A stretch of 50,851 nucleotides of DNA from a bacterium (GTDB lineage Bacteria > Sysuimicrobiota > Sysuimicrobiia > Sysuimicrobiales > Segetimicrobiaceae). The position numbers and the translations under genes were made by a program. The DNA lies in contig DATGJN010000017.1 of NCBI GenBank assembly GCA_035295165.1, positions 1 to 50,851 of the forward strand, read 5' to 3'. A model generated the notes under the pieces. That model worked only from the letters and a program-made list of their open reading frames with translations. It had not been told where the DNA came from and ran no database searches. Shown piece by piece: positions 42,632 through 50,600 of the stretch (its first letter is position 1; every line of letters starts with the position of its first letter).

Positions 42632-42985
42632 TCACGTCCCCTGTAAGAATTGCTCCCAGCTCATTCCGCTCCAACTCAGCGACGGGGGCGGCGGGATCGG
42701 TGGAAGCGGAGGGACCGGCTTGACTGGTGGAAAGTGAGGAAGAGGAGGGATCGGTGGCACTTTTGTGCGCGGCAAGAGAACGCCTGATGCGCCTGGAATG
42801 AACGCGACGGTCGCGCCATGCTTGTTGCGAAAGAGACCGTGACTGAATGTTCCCAAGTACGTAGCCGCGTAAGAGAATACTGCTCCATTGTAGACAAGAG
42901 CGCGATGTCTGGCGTGGTCGTCAAGGATTCGGTCGTCATCTAGCCAACCCACCGGCGATCCGGACCGGTCGAAGATCGGGATCAT
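42632..42985 (-). CDS. 4-fold beta-flower domain protein
   Basis: A 117-aa protein. Its first 70 residues contain repeated short beta-hairpin units of the 4-fold beta-flower type: FDRSGSPVGWLDDDRI, ALVYNGAVFSYAATYLGTFSHGLFRNKHGATVAF. A Pro-rich tail follows (PPIPPLPHFPPVKPVPPLPP) and a short SWEQFLQ end. Beta-flower domains have unknown function. Its ATG overlaps the stop of the HEPN gene by 4 bases, so the pair is translationally coupled. Confidence 0.7.
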   Translation of the reverse strand: MIPIFDRSGSPVGWLDDDRILDDHARHRALVYNGAVFSYAATYLGTFSHGLFRNKHGATVAFIPGASGVLLPRTKVPPIPPLPHFPPVKPVPPLPPIPPPPSLSWSGMSWEQFLQGT

Positions 42986-43785
42986 CTTGCGCCGAGTCCG
43001 CTGAGCTGATTGTTAATTGCCCGCAGCAGATCTTCGCTCGCTTGAAGGAGCGCGTTGGCGTCGGCAGCCATTCGCGGTCTGGTTCGCATGTTTCGCACTC
43101 TGCCGGCTGCCTCCAGATTAACATCAAGGTCGTGGATAATCTTGTTCCGCACCCGAAAGATATCCCTAAGATCCTCGAAATTCGTTCCGAGGTCTTCCCG
43201 AGTAAGCCCAAAGGCGGCGGCTATCCGAGACAGTTCCTCCGCCGACTGAAGGCTACCGGCAGTAAGATCCTCGACATACAGTGCGACCGCACGGCTTGGT
43301 AGGTCGGACGCCGATAACAACCCGGCCACGAACCTTGCTGATCTCCCAGCAGTGATCGACTGCACGTCGACGGCGAACTGCCGAGCGAGAAACTTCTCTA
43401 GCTCCGCTCTCGCCCTGCTGTTGCGGTGTGCAATGAGAGGGAGCGCATCGCGAATCAGCTGCTTCGTCATCGCGTCAAGCCCAGCGGCCGCCATCACGAG
43501 CATTGCTCGCAGGACATCCTGCTCCTCGTCCGTAGTCATACCCACCCTAGCCGTTCGCCTTCCGCGCGGCGTTCTGAGCAGATCGAATGCTTTTAGAAGC
43601 GCGGCGGCAGACTCGTGGGTGCGCTCAAGTATCGTCCTAGCCTTTTCGCACGCCTGGTGGTCTACGTCGATTGCACGGAACACATGGATAGCCGTCGAGG
43701 CGGGAACGCGTCGCACGCGTGGCCGAGACTCCCGCGGAAGCCCGGCCGCGCGCGGCCTTCTCTCACCGGGATCGCCCGTGGTCAT
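42982..43785 (-). CDS. HEPN-domain-like protein (R-x4-H motif)
   Basis: A 267-aa alpha-helical protein. Residues about 85-230 fit a HEPN-type bundle, ending in DLRDIFRVRNKIIHDLDVN with R213-x4-H218, the catalytic R-x4-6-H motif of HEPN RNases (RNxxIH). HEPN proteins are frequent toxins or abortive-infection effectors. The N-terminal 40 residues are Arg-rich and may be non-native (a later start is possible). It overlaps the beta-flower gene by ATGA; the small basic protein gene lies 31 bases upstream. RNase activity is inferred from the motif only. Confidence 0.75.
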   Translation of the reverse strand: MTTGDPGERRPRAAGLPRESRPRVRRVPASTAIHVFRAIDVDHQACEKARTILERTHESAAALLKAFDLLRTPRGRRTARVGMTTDEEQDVLRAMLVMAAAGLDAMTKQLIRDALPLIAHRNSRARAELEKFLARQFAVDVQSITAGRSARFVAGLLSASDLPSRAVALYVEDLTAGSLQSAEELSRIAAAFGLTREDLGTNFEDLRDIFRVRNKIIHDLDVNLEAAGRVRNMRTRPRMAADANALLQASEDLLRAINNQLSGLGAR

Positions 43786-43816
43786 AGTGCAGCCAGTCGA
43801 CTACAAGGAATATCGA

Positions 43817-44026
43817 TTATGGGACTCCTCGGCCCTGTCGCTTTGTTCGCGCCCACCGAGCCAGCACAGCCTTCCGGGCGGCCTCCTGGCGTTGCTCCTT
43901 CGTGAGCTCTTTGTTGCGGGCCTCGGCGCCTAATCGAGCGACGCGCTGGCGCTCCTCGGGCGTCATCGCCTGGAGCCGTGCCTTGCCCGCGCGTCGTCCA
44001 CGTTCCGAGAGCGTCAGCTTTCTCAT
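43817..44026 (-). CDS. Small basic protein (69 aa)
   Basis: A lysine/arginine-rich, helical 69-aa protein with the repeated pattern GRRAGKARLQAMTPEERQRVARLGAEARN...AARKAVLARWARTKR. Similar short proteins are common in phages and actinobacterial or soil genomes, of unknown function (possibly DNA-binding). Its ATG faces a divergent promoter region containing the 12-bp direct repeats at 44044-44080. Confidence 0.65.
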   Translation of the reverse strand: MRKLTLSERGRRAGKARLQAMTPEERQRVARLGAEARNKELTKEQRQEAARKAVLARWARTKRQGRGVP

Positions 44027-44043
44027 GGTGTTTAGTATAGCAT

Positions 44044-44080
44044 GTTAGCGCGTATTGCACTCCTCGTTGTTAGCGCGTAT
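44044..44080. repeat. Two direct repeats GTTAGCGCGTAT in a divergent promoter region
   Basis: Identical 12-bp copies at 44044-44055 and 44069-44080, 25 bases apart start to start, between the divergent small basic protein and serine recombinase genes. The second copy runs into TATACTAGG, mirrored by TTAGTATAG on the other side (about 44033-44041). The spacing of about 2.4 helical turns suggests an operator or a recombinase (res-like) site. Confidence 0.6.
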
Positions 44081-44114
44081 ACTAGGAGGCAAGGTGAACC
44101 ACCAGGGGGTAACG

Positions 44115-44753
44115 ATGCGCGCCGCGATCTACGCGAGAGTCAGCACCAGCGACAAAGACCAGGATCCGATGACGCAGCTGCTGCCGTTGCGCGAGTTCGT
44201 CGCGGCGCAGGACTGGACGGTCGCCGGCGAGCACGTCGACCACGCCAGCGCCACCGATCTCCGCGGCCGCACCGCGTGGCGTGAGGTGCTCGACCTCGCG
44301 GCCAAGCGCAAGATCGACGTGCTGCTCGTCTGGAAGCTCGACCGCGCTTTCCGGTCCGTGAGCCACGCCACGAGCACGCTCGAGCAGCTGCGTCGCTGGG
44401 GCGTCGGACTGCGCAGTTACTCCGAGGCGTGGCTCGACACGTCAGGGTCGTCTCCGGTTGGCGACTTGATCTTCCACGTGCTCGCCGCGGTCGCGCAGTT
44501 CGAGCGCGGCCTGATCGCCGAGCGCGTCCGCGCGGGCATGGCGCGGGCCAAGAAGCAGGGCAAGCGCCTCGGGCGGCCGCGGGCCGTGAACGGCGAGTGG
44601 GTCCAGATCCGACCGCTCGTCGCCTCCGGCGCCCTGAGCCGACGCGAGGCGGCCCGACGGCTCGGGTGCTCGGCGCGGACCGTCGGCCGCCTCGTACAGC
44701 AACCCGAAGGAGGGCGCTTTAGGCAGGAGCCCCGCACCGGACATCGTGAATGA
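44115..44753 (+). CDS. Serine recombinase (resolvase family)
   Basis: A 212-aa small serine recombinase. The N-terminal catalytic domain starts AAIYARVSTSDKDQDPMTQ with the catalytic Ser10, followed by VLLVWKLDRAFRS (the conserved DR), a GVGLRSYSEAWLDTSGSSPVGDLIFHVLAAVAQFERGLIAERVRAGM segment, and a C-terminal helix-turn-helix (ALSRREAARRLGCSARTVGRLV). It may act on the direct repeats just upstream. The ATG at 44115 follows GGGGGTAACG. Its stop overlaps the start of the methyltransferase gene (ATGA). Confidence 0.92.
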   Translation: MRAAIYARVSTSDKDQDPMTQLLPLREFVAAQDWTVAGEHVDHASATDLRGRTAWREVLDLAAKRKIDVLLVWKLDRAFRSVSHATSTLEQLRRWGVGLRSYSEAWLDTSGSSPVGDLIFHVLAAVAQFERGLIAERVRAGMARAKKQGKRLGRPRAVNGEWVQIRPLVASGALSRREAARRLGCSARTVGRLVQQPEGGRFRQEPRTGHRE

Positions 44754-47700
44754 AAACCATTATGCCAACGACCGAACACACGATAAACGACGCGATTGCG
44801 AGCCTGCTGCGTGAAACGCGGCGTGCTTGGAGAGCGACGGATGTTGTGCACTCCGAGACCACTGGAATGCTGGTGGGGACCAACAAGCGCCCTGACATTC
44901 TGGTAATGGAGGCAACGGTTTCGCCCGTCGTCATTGAAACAGAGTTTGCTCCGGCGCCCGTGGTTGAACTTGAAGCTGCTGCTCGCCTCGGCGAACGCGT
45001 CCGCAGTAACGGGCGCTTGATCCTCTCGGCGATTGCCGTTCAACTTCCCGAAGCTTTGAAGCAGCACTCTGGAACGTCGCTGCGGAAAGAGCTGGAAGCC
45101 ACAACGGAATTAGAGATGGCAATCTACACGGGGAGTAATACCCAAGACTGCCTGCGATGGCCTCAATCGGGTTGGCTCACCGGTGGGATCTCTGATCTCT
45201 CCATTCTCACGCAGTCGGCTTCTGTGCCTCCAAAAGTTATCGAAGAAGCCGCAAACAAGTTAGTGGAGGGTGTGAGCGAAGCGGCAGGTCTACTCGCGGA
45301 AGTGGCGCAGGGAAACCCTGGCGCGATGCAGGAGATTTGCAAAGAACTACGCCAGCACGATGATGAACAGACACGGCGCATGGCGGCGACGATTCTCGCG
45401 AATGCGTTTGTCTTTCAAGAGAGCCTAGCGCGCGGACCCGGAGGGCTTTCTCAGGTTCTCTCGATCGAGGAACTGCGCGGATCTGGAGCGCTGACGAAGT
45501 CCGCGGTTCTAAACGAGTGGCGAAAGGTCCTAAGGGTCAATTACTGGCCGATCTTCGACATTGCGCGCCGCATTCTCCAAACTGTTCCGGTCGGCCACAC
45601 GAAGTTGCTGCTTGATCGACTAGCCACGACCGCAGACAGGCTCGTTGAGAATCGACTGATGCGCTCCCACGACCTTACCGGGGCTGTTTTTCAAAAGCTC
45701 ATCGCTGACCGAAAGTTCCTCGCAGCATACTACACGACACCGGCGTCTGCGGCCTTGTTAGTTGGCTTGGCGGTCACTCCAGAGACACCGCTCAGCTCTG
45801 ACAAATGGGCATTACCTGAAGCCGTAGAGAATCTGCGCATCGGCGATCTCGCTTGCGGCACGGGAACACTGCTGTCCACAGCGTATCAGCGCATCGGACA
45901 ATTGCACGAGCTGAACGGTGGGGATTCTGAAACTCTCCACCCGGCCATGATGGCAAACTCGATGGTCGGATGCGATGTGCTACCGGCCGCAGCGCATCTT
46001 ACTGCGTCGATGCTGGCAGGCACTCATCCGACGGTGACTTACGACCATAGCTCAATATTGACAGTTCCCTTTGGAAGGCAGGCAGATGGCGGTGTGGCTT
46101 TAGGGTCGCTTAATCTACTCGATCCACAGGGAAACAAGTTAGTGGACATCATTGCGACCACGGCGAAAGCGGCCGGTGGATCGGGCGAATCCAGTACCGA
46201 CGCGTGGACGGAGATCCCAGACGGCTTTTTTGATGTCGTGGTCATGAACCCACCCTTTACGCGATCAACAGGCCATGAGGCTCAAAAGATCGGAGTCCCT
46301 CGACCGATGTTCGCAGCATTTACCTCTACGGCCGAAGAACAGCGGCTGATGGCGAAAGCGACGAAGACGCTCACCAAAGGCACGAGCGCGCACGGAAATG
46401 CTGGCGAGGCTTCGATCTTCCTCGTTCTCGCTGATCGGAAGGTCAAGAAGGGCGGCGTGCTTGCGTTGGTAATGCCACTGAGCCTCATCGCAGGCGAGGC
46501 CTGGGAAGCATCGCGAGCCCTCCTGGCAAAAAATTACAGCGATCTGGTGCTTGTTTCAATCGCTGGCGCAAGTCCTGAGGAGATGTCCTTTTCAGCGGAC
46601 ACAGGGATGGGGGAATGTCTCGTCGTTGGCAAGAAAACCGGTACACCGAGCAAACGGGCAGCGTTCGTCGTTCTAAAGGAACGTCCCGCATACCCGCTCC
46701 TCGGTGCGACGGCCGCAAGACAGATACGGCGTTTAGCACACGGAAACAACCTTAGGCGGTTAGAGGATGGGCCGATAGGCGGTACGCCTCTCTACTTCGG
46801 CGATGACATCGTCGGGCAAGCGATTGACGCGCCAATCTCCGAGGATTGCGCATGGAATCCGTCGCGGATCGCTGATCTTTCATTAGCGCAAACTGCTTAC
46901 CAAATGGCCACAAATGGCCGCATCTGGCTTCCTGCGATGCAAGAAGCTGAATCGGTCAGTGTACGAATTTCAACTGTGCAAGCCATCGGAGAGATCGGTC
47001 CCTACCACTCAGACATTAATGGCACTCCTTCCGGCGGCGGTATACGCGGCCCGTTTCTCATTTCAGATATTGATGAGCACGCGGCGCCTACGTATCCAGT
47101 ACTATGGTCGCACGACGCGACTCGCGAAACGACCATGATGTTTCCTGCCGATTCGGAAGCACAACCAAAGCACCCGAAGAATGCAACAGAGAAGCTGGTA
47201 ATCAACGAAAAGGTGGCGACGATTTGGGCCACGGCCGCGCACTGCCACTTCAATCAGAACTTCCAATTCAATAGCCAACCGACCGCCATGCAGTTCACAC
47301 CCTACCGAACGATCGGTGGCCGTGCCTGGATATCGATTCGCCTCGCGTCCGTGGAACAAGAGAAAGCGCTAGTGGCTTGGGGTAATACGACGTTTGGTCT
47401 ACTGCTTCATTGGTATCATGCCAACAAGCAGCAGTCCGGCCGCGGGAATATAGGCAGGACAGCGCTACGAAGCTTGCCCGTCTTGGACGTCGCAGCTTTG
47501 AACCCGAAACAATTGAAATTTGCGACCAGTATTTTTGACGCGCTCATGAAGAAGGGTCTCCTTCCGTTCAACGAGCTGGATCGAGATAACGTGCGACATG
47601 AGCTTGATAGGCGTTTCGCAACTGAGGTTCTTGGGATGTCGCCTGATGCTTTGCAACCAGGAGGCGTGGTTGACTTAGTCCGAAGAAAACTGGCGCAGGA

Positions 47701-47767
47701 ACCGTCTATTCGTGGCGGCAAAGCACCCGGGAATGAATCGGCGGCTCCGGAAGCGGACATCAGTTAA
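44750..47767 (+). CDS. N6-adenine DNA methyltransferase, possible type IIG-like RM protein (1005 aa)
   Basis: A large DNA methyltransferase. The SAM-binding motif is IGDLACGTGTLLSTAYQRI (D366) and the catalytic motif NPPFTR (N500), the gamma-class order of HsdM/type IIG enzymes. The N-terminal 120 residues include RPDILVMEATVSPVVIETEF (D49, E63, E65), which recalls a restriction-nuclease D...E-x-K strand pair but with Glu in place of Lys. The C-terminal 350 residues may form the target-recognition domain (IGGRAWISIRL and LHWYHANKQQSGRGNIG). It may be a single-chain RM enzyme or an orphan methyltransferase. Codon use is less GC-rich than around it. It is coupled to the serine recombinase by a 4-bp overlap. 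Confidence 0.85.
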   Translation: MKTIMPTTEHTINDAIASLLRETRRAWRATDVVHSETTGMLVGTNKRPDILVMEATVSPVVIETEFAPAPVVELEAAARLGERVRSNGRLILSAIAVQLPEALKQHSGTSLRKELEATTELEMAIYTGSNTQDCLRWPQSGWLTGGISDLSILTQSASVPPKVIEEAANKLVEGVSEAAGLLAEVAQGNPGAMQEICKELRQHDDEQTRRMAATILANAFVFQESLARGPGGLSQVLSIEELRGSGALTKSAVLNEWRKVLRVNYWPIFDIARRILQTVPVGHTKLLLDRLATTADRLVENRLMRSHDLTGAVFQKLIADRKFLAAYYTTPASAALLVGLAVTPETPLSSDKWALPEAVENLRIGDLACGTGTLLSTAYQRIGQLHELNGGDSETLHPAMMANSMVGCDVLPAAAHLTASMLAGTHPTVTYDHSSILTVPFGRQADGGVALGSLNLLDPQGNKLVDIIATTAKAAGGSGESSTDAWTEIPDGFFDVVVMNPPFTRSTGHEAQKIGVPRPMFAAFTSTAEEQRLMAKATKTLTKGTSAHGNAGEASIFLVLADRKVKKGGVLALVMPLSLIAGEAWEASRALLAKNYSDLVLVSIAGASPEEMSFSADTGMGECLVVGKKTGTPSKRAAFVVLKERPAYPLLGATAARQIRRLAHGNNLRRLEDGPIGGTPLYFGDDIVGQAIDAPISEDCAWNPSRIADLSLAQTAYQMATNGRIWLPAMQEAESVSVRISTVQAIGEIGPYHSDINGTPSGGGIRGPFLISDIDEHAAPTYPVLWSHDATRETTMMFPADSEAQPKHPKNATEKLVINEKVATIWATAAHCHFNQNFQFNSQPTAMQFTPYRTIGGRAWISIRLASVEQEKALVAWGNTTFGLLLHWYHANKQQSGRGNIGRTALRSLPVLDVAALNPKQLKFATSIFDALMKKGLLPFNELDRDNVRHELDRRFATEVLGMSPDALQPGGVVDLVRRKLAQEPSIRGGKAPGNESAAPEADIS

Positions 47768-47940
47768 GTCCGGCATCCTTGCGATGCCGTTCGGTGCTGC
47801 GGGGCAAGTCTTGCCTTGGGCTTGGTCTAGAATGAATGTCTCGGTCCAGTGTTCCAGAGCCAGTCGCCCGCGGGCTAGATCCGGTGGAGGGCCGAATTCG
47901 CGATGATCGCCATCTACCAGCCCTGCATCACGAACGACTC

Positions 47941-49305
47941 TTAGGTCTTCCAAGTGAGCGCCGCGCTCTGTGCTGCGAAATAGCGCGCCCGCTCGAAGTC
48001 GGTCATGCTAGCGAGCTTGTCCTTAAGCGAAACACTGCCCGGCGTCACTATCAGATTCGTCACCGCCCACACCAGCGCGTCCAAGCGGTCGGGCGATTCC
48101 CCCTCGCCCGGCACCCATCCGCACAGCTGCTCCTCGAGCTCCGCGTGCAGCCCGACGTGGTGCACCCGCCCCTGCTCGTACAGTGCCGCCACCGGCTCGG
48201 CCCGCGCCTGCTTCGACCGCGCCGCGTGCACCGTCGTCAGCGACAGCGACGGATCGACCGTCCGCAGCACGTTGGCGACCAGCACGCCGCCCTGGTTCGT
48301 CTCCGCCACGACCCGATCCGCCAGGTGCACCCGGTACACGCTCACCACCCGCCGCGCCCACGTGTCCGGACTCGCCCGCACGCTCGCGTCCTGCAGCACG
48401 TAGGCGTGCGGCAGCGGCCGCTGCCGGTCGATCCCACAGACGACGATGCCGCACTCCGCCGCGCCCTCGGCCGTGGCCGCGACACTCGGATCCACCCCCA
48501 CCACGACGCGCACCAAGTCCGGAATCTGCACTTGCTGGCCGTCGGTGCGCGTGCCCGTCACCATCGGCGGGGACGCGACGCGCGTCTTCTCGAGCAAGTC
48601 GCGGCTCCATAGCGCGCCGGGCGTGTCGAGCAGCAGCTCGCCGAACAGCTCCTGCCGCCCGAGGTGCGTGCCAGCGTAGCGCGAGACGATGTCCTGCGCG
48701 AACCCCGCGGCCAGGTTCGGCAGGTTCTCGTGTGTCGCCATCTTGGTGACGGCGACGTCGCGACCGTCCCGGGCGAACAGGTCGCGAATCAACGGGATCG
48801 GCCGCGGGGTCGTCGAGACGATACACCGTGCTGCACCGAGCCGCAGGCCGAGCATCAGATTGTTCCACGTCTCCTGCGCCCGTTCCCACGCTGCCAGCTC
48901 GTCGCACCAGGCGAGGTCGTGCTGCGGCCCGCGGAGCAGGTCCGGCTCGTCGGCCGAGAACGTCGTCGCCACGGCGCCATTCGGCCACGACAACCTGCGC
49001 TTACTCGGCTCATAGGTGGGCCGGAAGAACGCGGGCGCCACCGCCAGCAGACCGGACGGCCCCTCGACCATGACGTCCCGCGTGTCGGCCGCGGTGCGTC
49101 CCACCACGGCCACGTGCCGCGCCCGCCCCGCCATTATCTCGCTGGTGAGGTGTTCGGACGCCGCCCGCGTCTTGCCCGATCCTCTGCCCGCGATCAGCGC
49201 CCAGATCCGCCAGCCGCCGGATGGCGGCAGCTGCGCCGGCCGGGCCAGCTCGGCCCACGGACAGTGGCGCAAGGCTTCGGCCAACGTGCGGGCGAGCTCA
49301 CTCAT
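47941..49305 (-). CDS. terL: Terminase large subunit
   Basis: A 454-aa DNA-packaging ATPase/nuclease. Walker A is IAGRGSGKTRAASEHL (K45), Walker B is HDLAWCDELAAW (D135, E136), and a coupling-motif-like SPR/STTPRPIPLIRDL segment follows. The C-terminal RNase H-like nuclease domain begins VRVVVGVDPSVAATAEGAAECGIVV and ends near SPDRLDALVWAVTNLI. It packages phage DNA into proheads. The small-subunit-like gene lies upstream, two genes to the right. The next gene in its own direction would usually be portal, but to the left there is instead the divergently read methyltransferase. The ATG is at 49305. Confidence 0.95.
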   Translation of the reverse strand: MSELARTLAEALRHCPWAELARPAQLPPSGGWRIWALIAGRGSGKTRAASEHLTSEIMAGRARHVAVVGRTAADTRDVMVEGPSGLLAVAPAFFRPTYEPSKRRLSWPNGAVATTFSADEPDLLRGPQHDLAWCDELAAWERAQETWNNLMLGLRLGAARCIVSTTPRPIPLIRDLFARDGRDVAVTKMATHENLPNLAAGFAQDIVSRYAGTHLGRQELFGELLLDTPGALWSRDLLEKTRVASPPMVTGTRTDGQQVQIPDLVRVVVGVDPSVAATAEGAAECGIVVCGIDRQRPLPHAYVLQDASVRASPDTWARRVVSVYRVHLADRVVAETNQGGVLVANVLRTVDPSLSLTTVHAARSKQARAEPVAALYEQGRVHHVGLHAELEEQLCGWVPGEGESPDRLDALVWAVTNLIVTPGSVSLKDKLASMTDFERARYFAAQSAALTWKT

Positions 49306-49428
49306 GCGATCCCGCCACTGCGGCCAACGCGTTTGTAGACCAGGCCCAGGCAGCGGGTCGGGGGTGTTGGAGACGGCCCCCGCCGTTCAACGCAATGGCG
49401 GGCGTTCTGGCCGCCTTGCCGTGGACTT

Positions 49429-49746
49429 CTATGCGTCGGTCGGACCATCCGTCCACCCTACCTCGCACCACCACAAGAGCGGCCACTGCCACATCGGCGT
49501 GTCCTGACCCCATCGCGCCCGCCCCTTCGTGCACAACTCGGTCAGGTGCGCCGCGGTGGTTGTCCGCCCGTGTGCCCGCCACGCCGACAGGATCAATCCG
49601 CAGCCGTCACACAGCCCGGGCCACGCACGGGACGGCCGCCCCAGAGAGCCGAGACATGCCGCACACGTCCCCGTCATTCGGCGGCGACTACCCTCACGAA
49701 GCATCCGACATGCCACCGCGACGCTACTGGCCGGGTCCATGCTCAT
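49429..49746 (-). CDS. Small Cys-rich zinc-ribbon-like phage protein
   Basis: A 105-aa protein with TGTCAACLGSLGRPSRAWPGLCDGCG, two CxxC pairs 17 residues apart, fitting a zinc ribbon. The start ATG 49746 is preceded by GGTGAGGAGGC, a very strong ribosome-binding site. It lies between the small- and large-terminase genes. No family name can be given. Confidence 0.55.
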   Translation of the reverse strand: MSMDPASSVAVACRMLREGSRRRMTGTCAACLGSLGRPSRAWPGLCDGCGLILSAWRAHGRTTTAAHLTELCTKGRARWGQDTPMWQWPLLWWCEVGWTDGPTDA

Positions 49747-49866
49747 GCCTCCTCACCGTAGCCGGTGCGGCAAAAAGGGTGTCCCAACCGCGTCCCGCCG
49801 CGCCGTGTCCTGTATGGCGTTTGCACGCGCCGTCATCGTGCGGCACCAAGAACTCTTTGTGCCGCA

Positions 49867-50433
49867 TCACGCACCTGCGTGACCGCTGTTCGCCGCCACA
49901 ACGACGGCTGCAGAGGCGTCTCGCGGCCTCGCGGTGCTCCTGGCAGCGCCGGGGGCGACGTGATCCCCACCGATCGCGAGCAGCACGGCCTGACGCGCCT
50001 CCGCGTACGGCCCGAGTGCCGCGATGATGCGCGCCTGCAGCGTCAACCACTCGCTCGAGCTCGCGATCGCCACGTTCACCTGCACCTGGGACCCGCTCCG
50101 CAGCTCGCCCTTGGCCTCGAGCGCCATCCGCACGGCGCCGATCAGCTCGCGCGAGACCGAGCTGATGTCCTTCGCGACGTCGCTCGACTCCAGCGTCCGC
50201 TCGAGCTTCTCGATGACGCGCTCGACGACGGCCCAGTAGTCGGTCGCGTGCCGACGGGCCTTGGCCTGGCGGGCGTTCGCGATGTGCGCGGCGATGTGCG
50301 CCTTGTGGCGCCGGATGGAAGCCTCGGCGAGCCGGTACTGCGCCGCAATGCGTCGGTAGGGGGTGCCGGCGACGATGGCCGCGTCGATCGCATCGCGCTG
50401 CGGGTGGCGGCAGACGGTGCAGGTGCGCGGCAC
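49867..50433 (-). CDS. Terminase small-subunit-like / helix-turn-helix protein
   Basis: A 188-aa protein: an N-terminal Cys/His region (CTVCRHPQRDAIDAAI), a helix-turn-helix (GTPYRRIAAQYRLAEASIRRHKAHI), then a long helical part (ERVIEKLERTLESSDVAKDISSVSRELIGAVRMALEAKGEL) and a Gly/Ala tail. DNA-binding plus oligomerisation helices upstream of TerL fit a small terminase subunit, but the match is by layout. Its GTG start overlaps the preceding stop codon (TAGTG). Confidence 0.7.
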   Translation of the reverse strand: MPRTCTVCRHPQRDAIDAAIVAGTPYRRIAAQYRLAEASIRRHKAHIAAHIANARQAKARRHATDYWAVVERVIEKLERTLESSDVAKDISSVSRELIGAVRMALEAKGELRSGSQVQVNVAIASSSEWLTLQARIIAALGPYAEARQAVLLAIGGDHVAPGAARSTARPRDASAAVVVAANSGHAGA

Positions 50434-50600
50434 TAGGCGTGCCCGCCGCTGTCCCCGTCCCCCTCCGGGGGCACGGGGAACACGTGGCCGCAGCAGTCAC
50501 ACATAGTCCACGGGTCGCCGGTCTCCGGGTCCACGATGACCGGCGACAGCGCGAGAGGCTTGGCGTCACCGCCGTCGTCGCGGCGCGTTTCGTCCGTCAT
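50433..50600 (-). CDS. Small zinc-finger-like protein (55 aa)
   Basis: A short protein with WTMCDCCGHVFPVPPEGDGD, a CxxC-type motif, and an acidic N-terminus. Its ATG (50600) overlaps the stop of the upstream gene (ATGA) and its stop overlaps the next start, so the three genes are translationally coupled. Function unknown. Confidence 0.6.
   Translation of the reverse strand: MTDETRRDDGGDAKPLALSPVIVDPETGDPWTMCDCCGHVFPVPPEGDGDSGGHA

Noticed and set aside
48023-48988. 321-codon minus-strand frame inside the terminase gene
   Set aside because: Another frame of terL; the translation is Arg/Gly-rich while the terL frame has all motifs.
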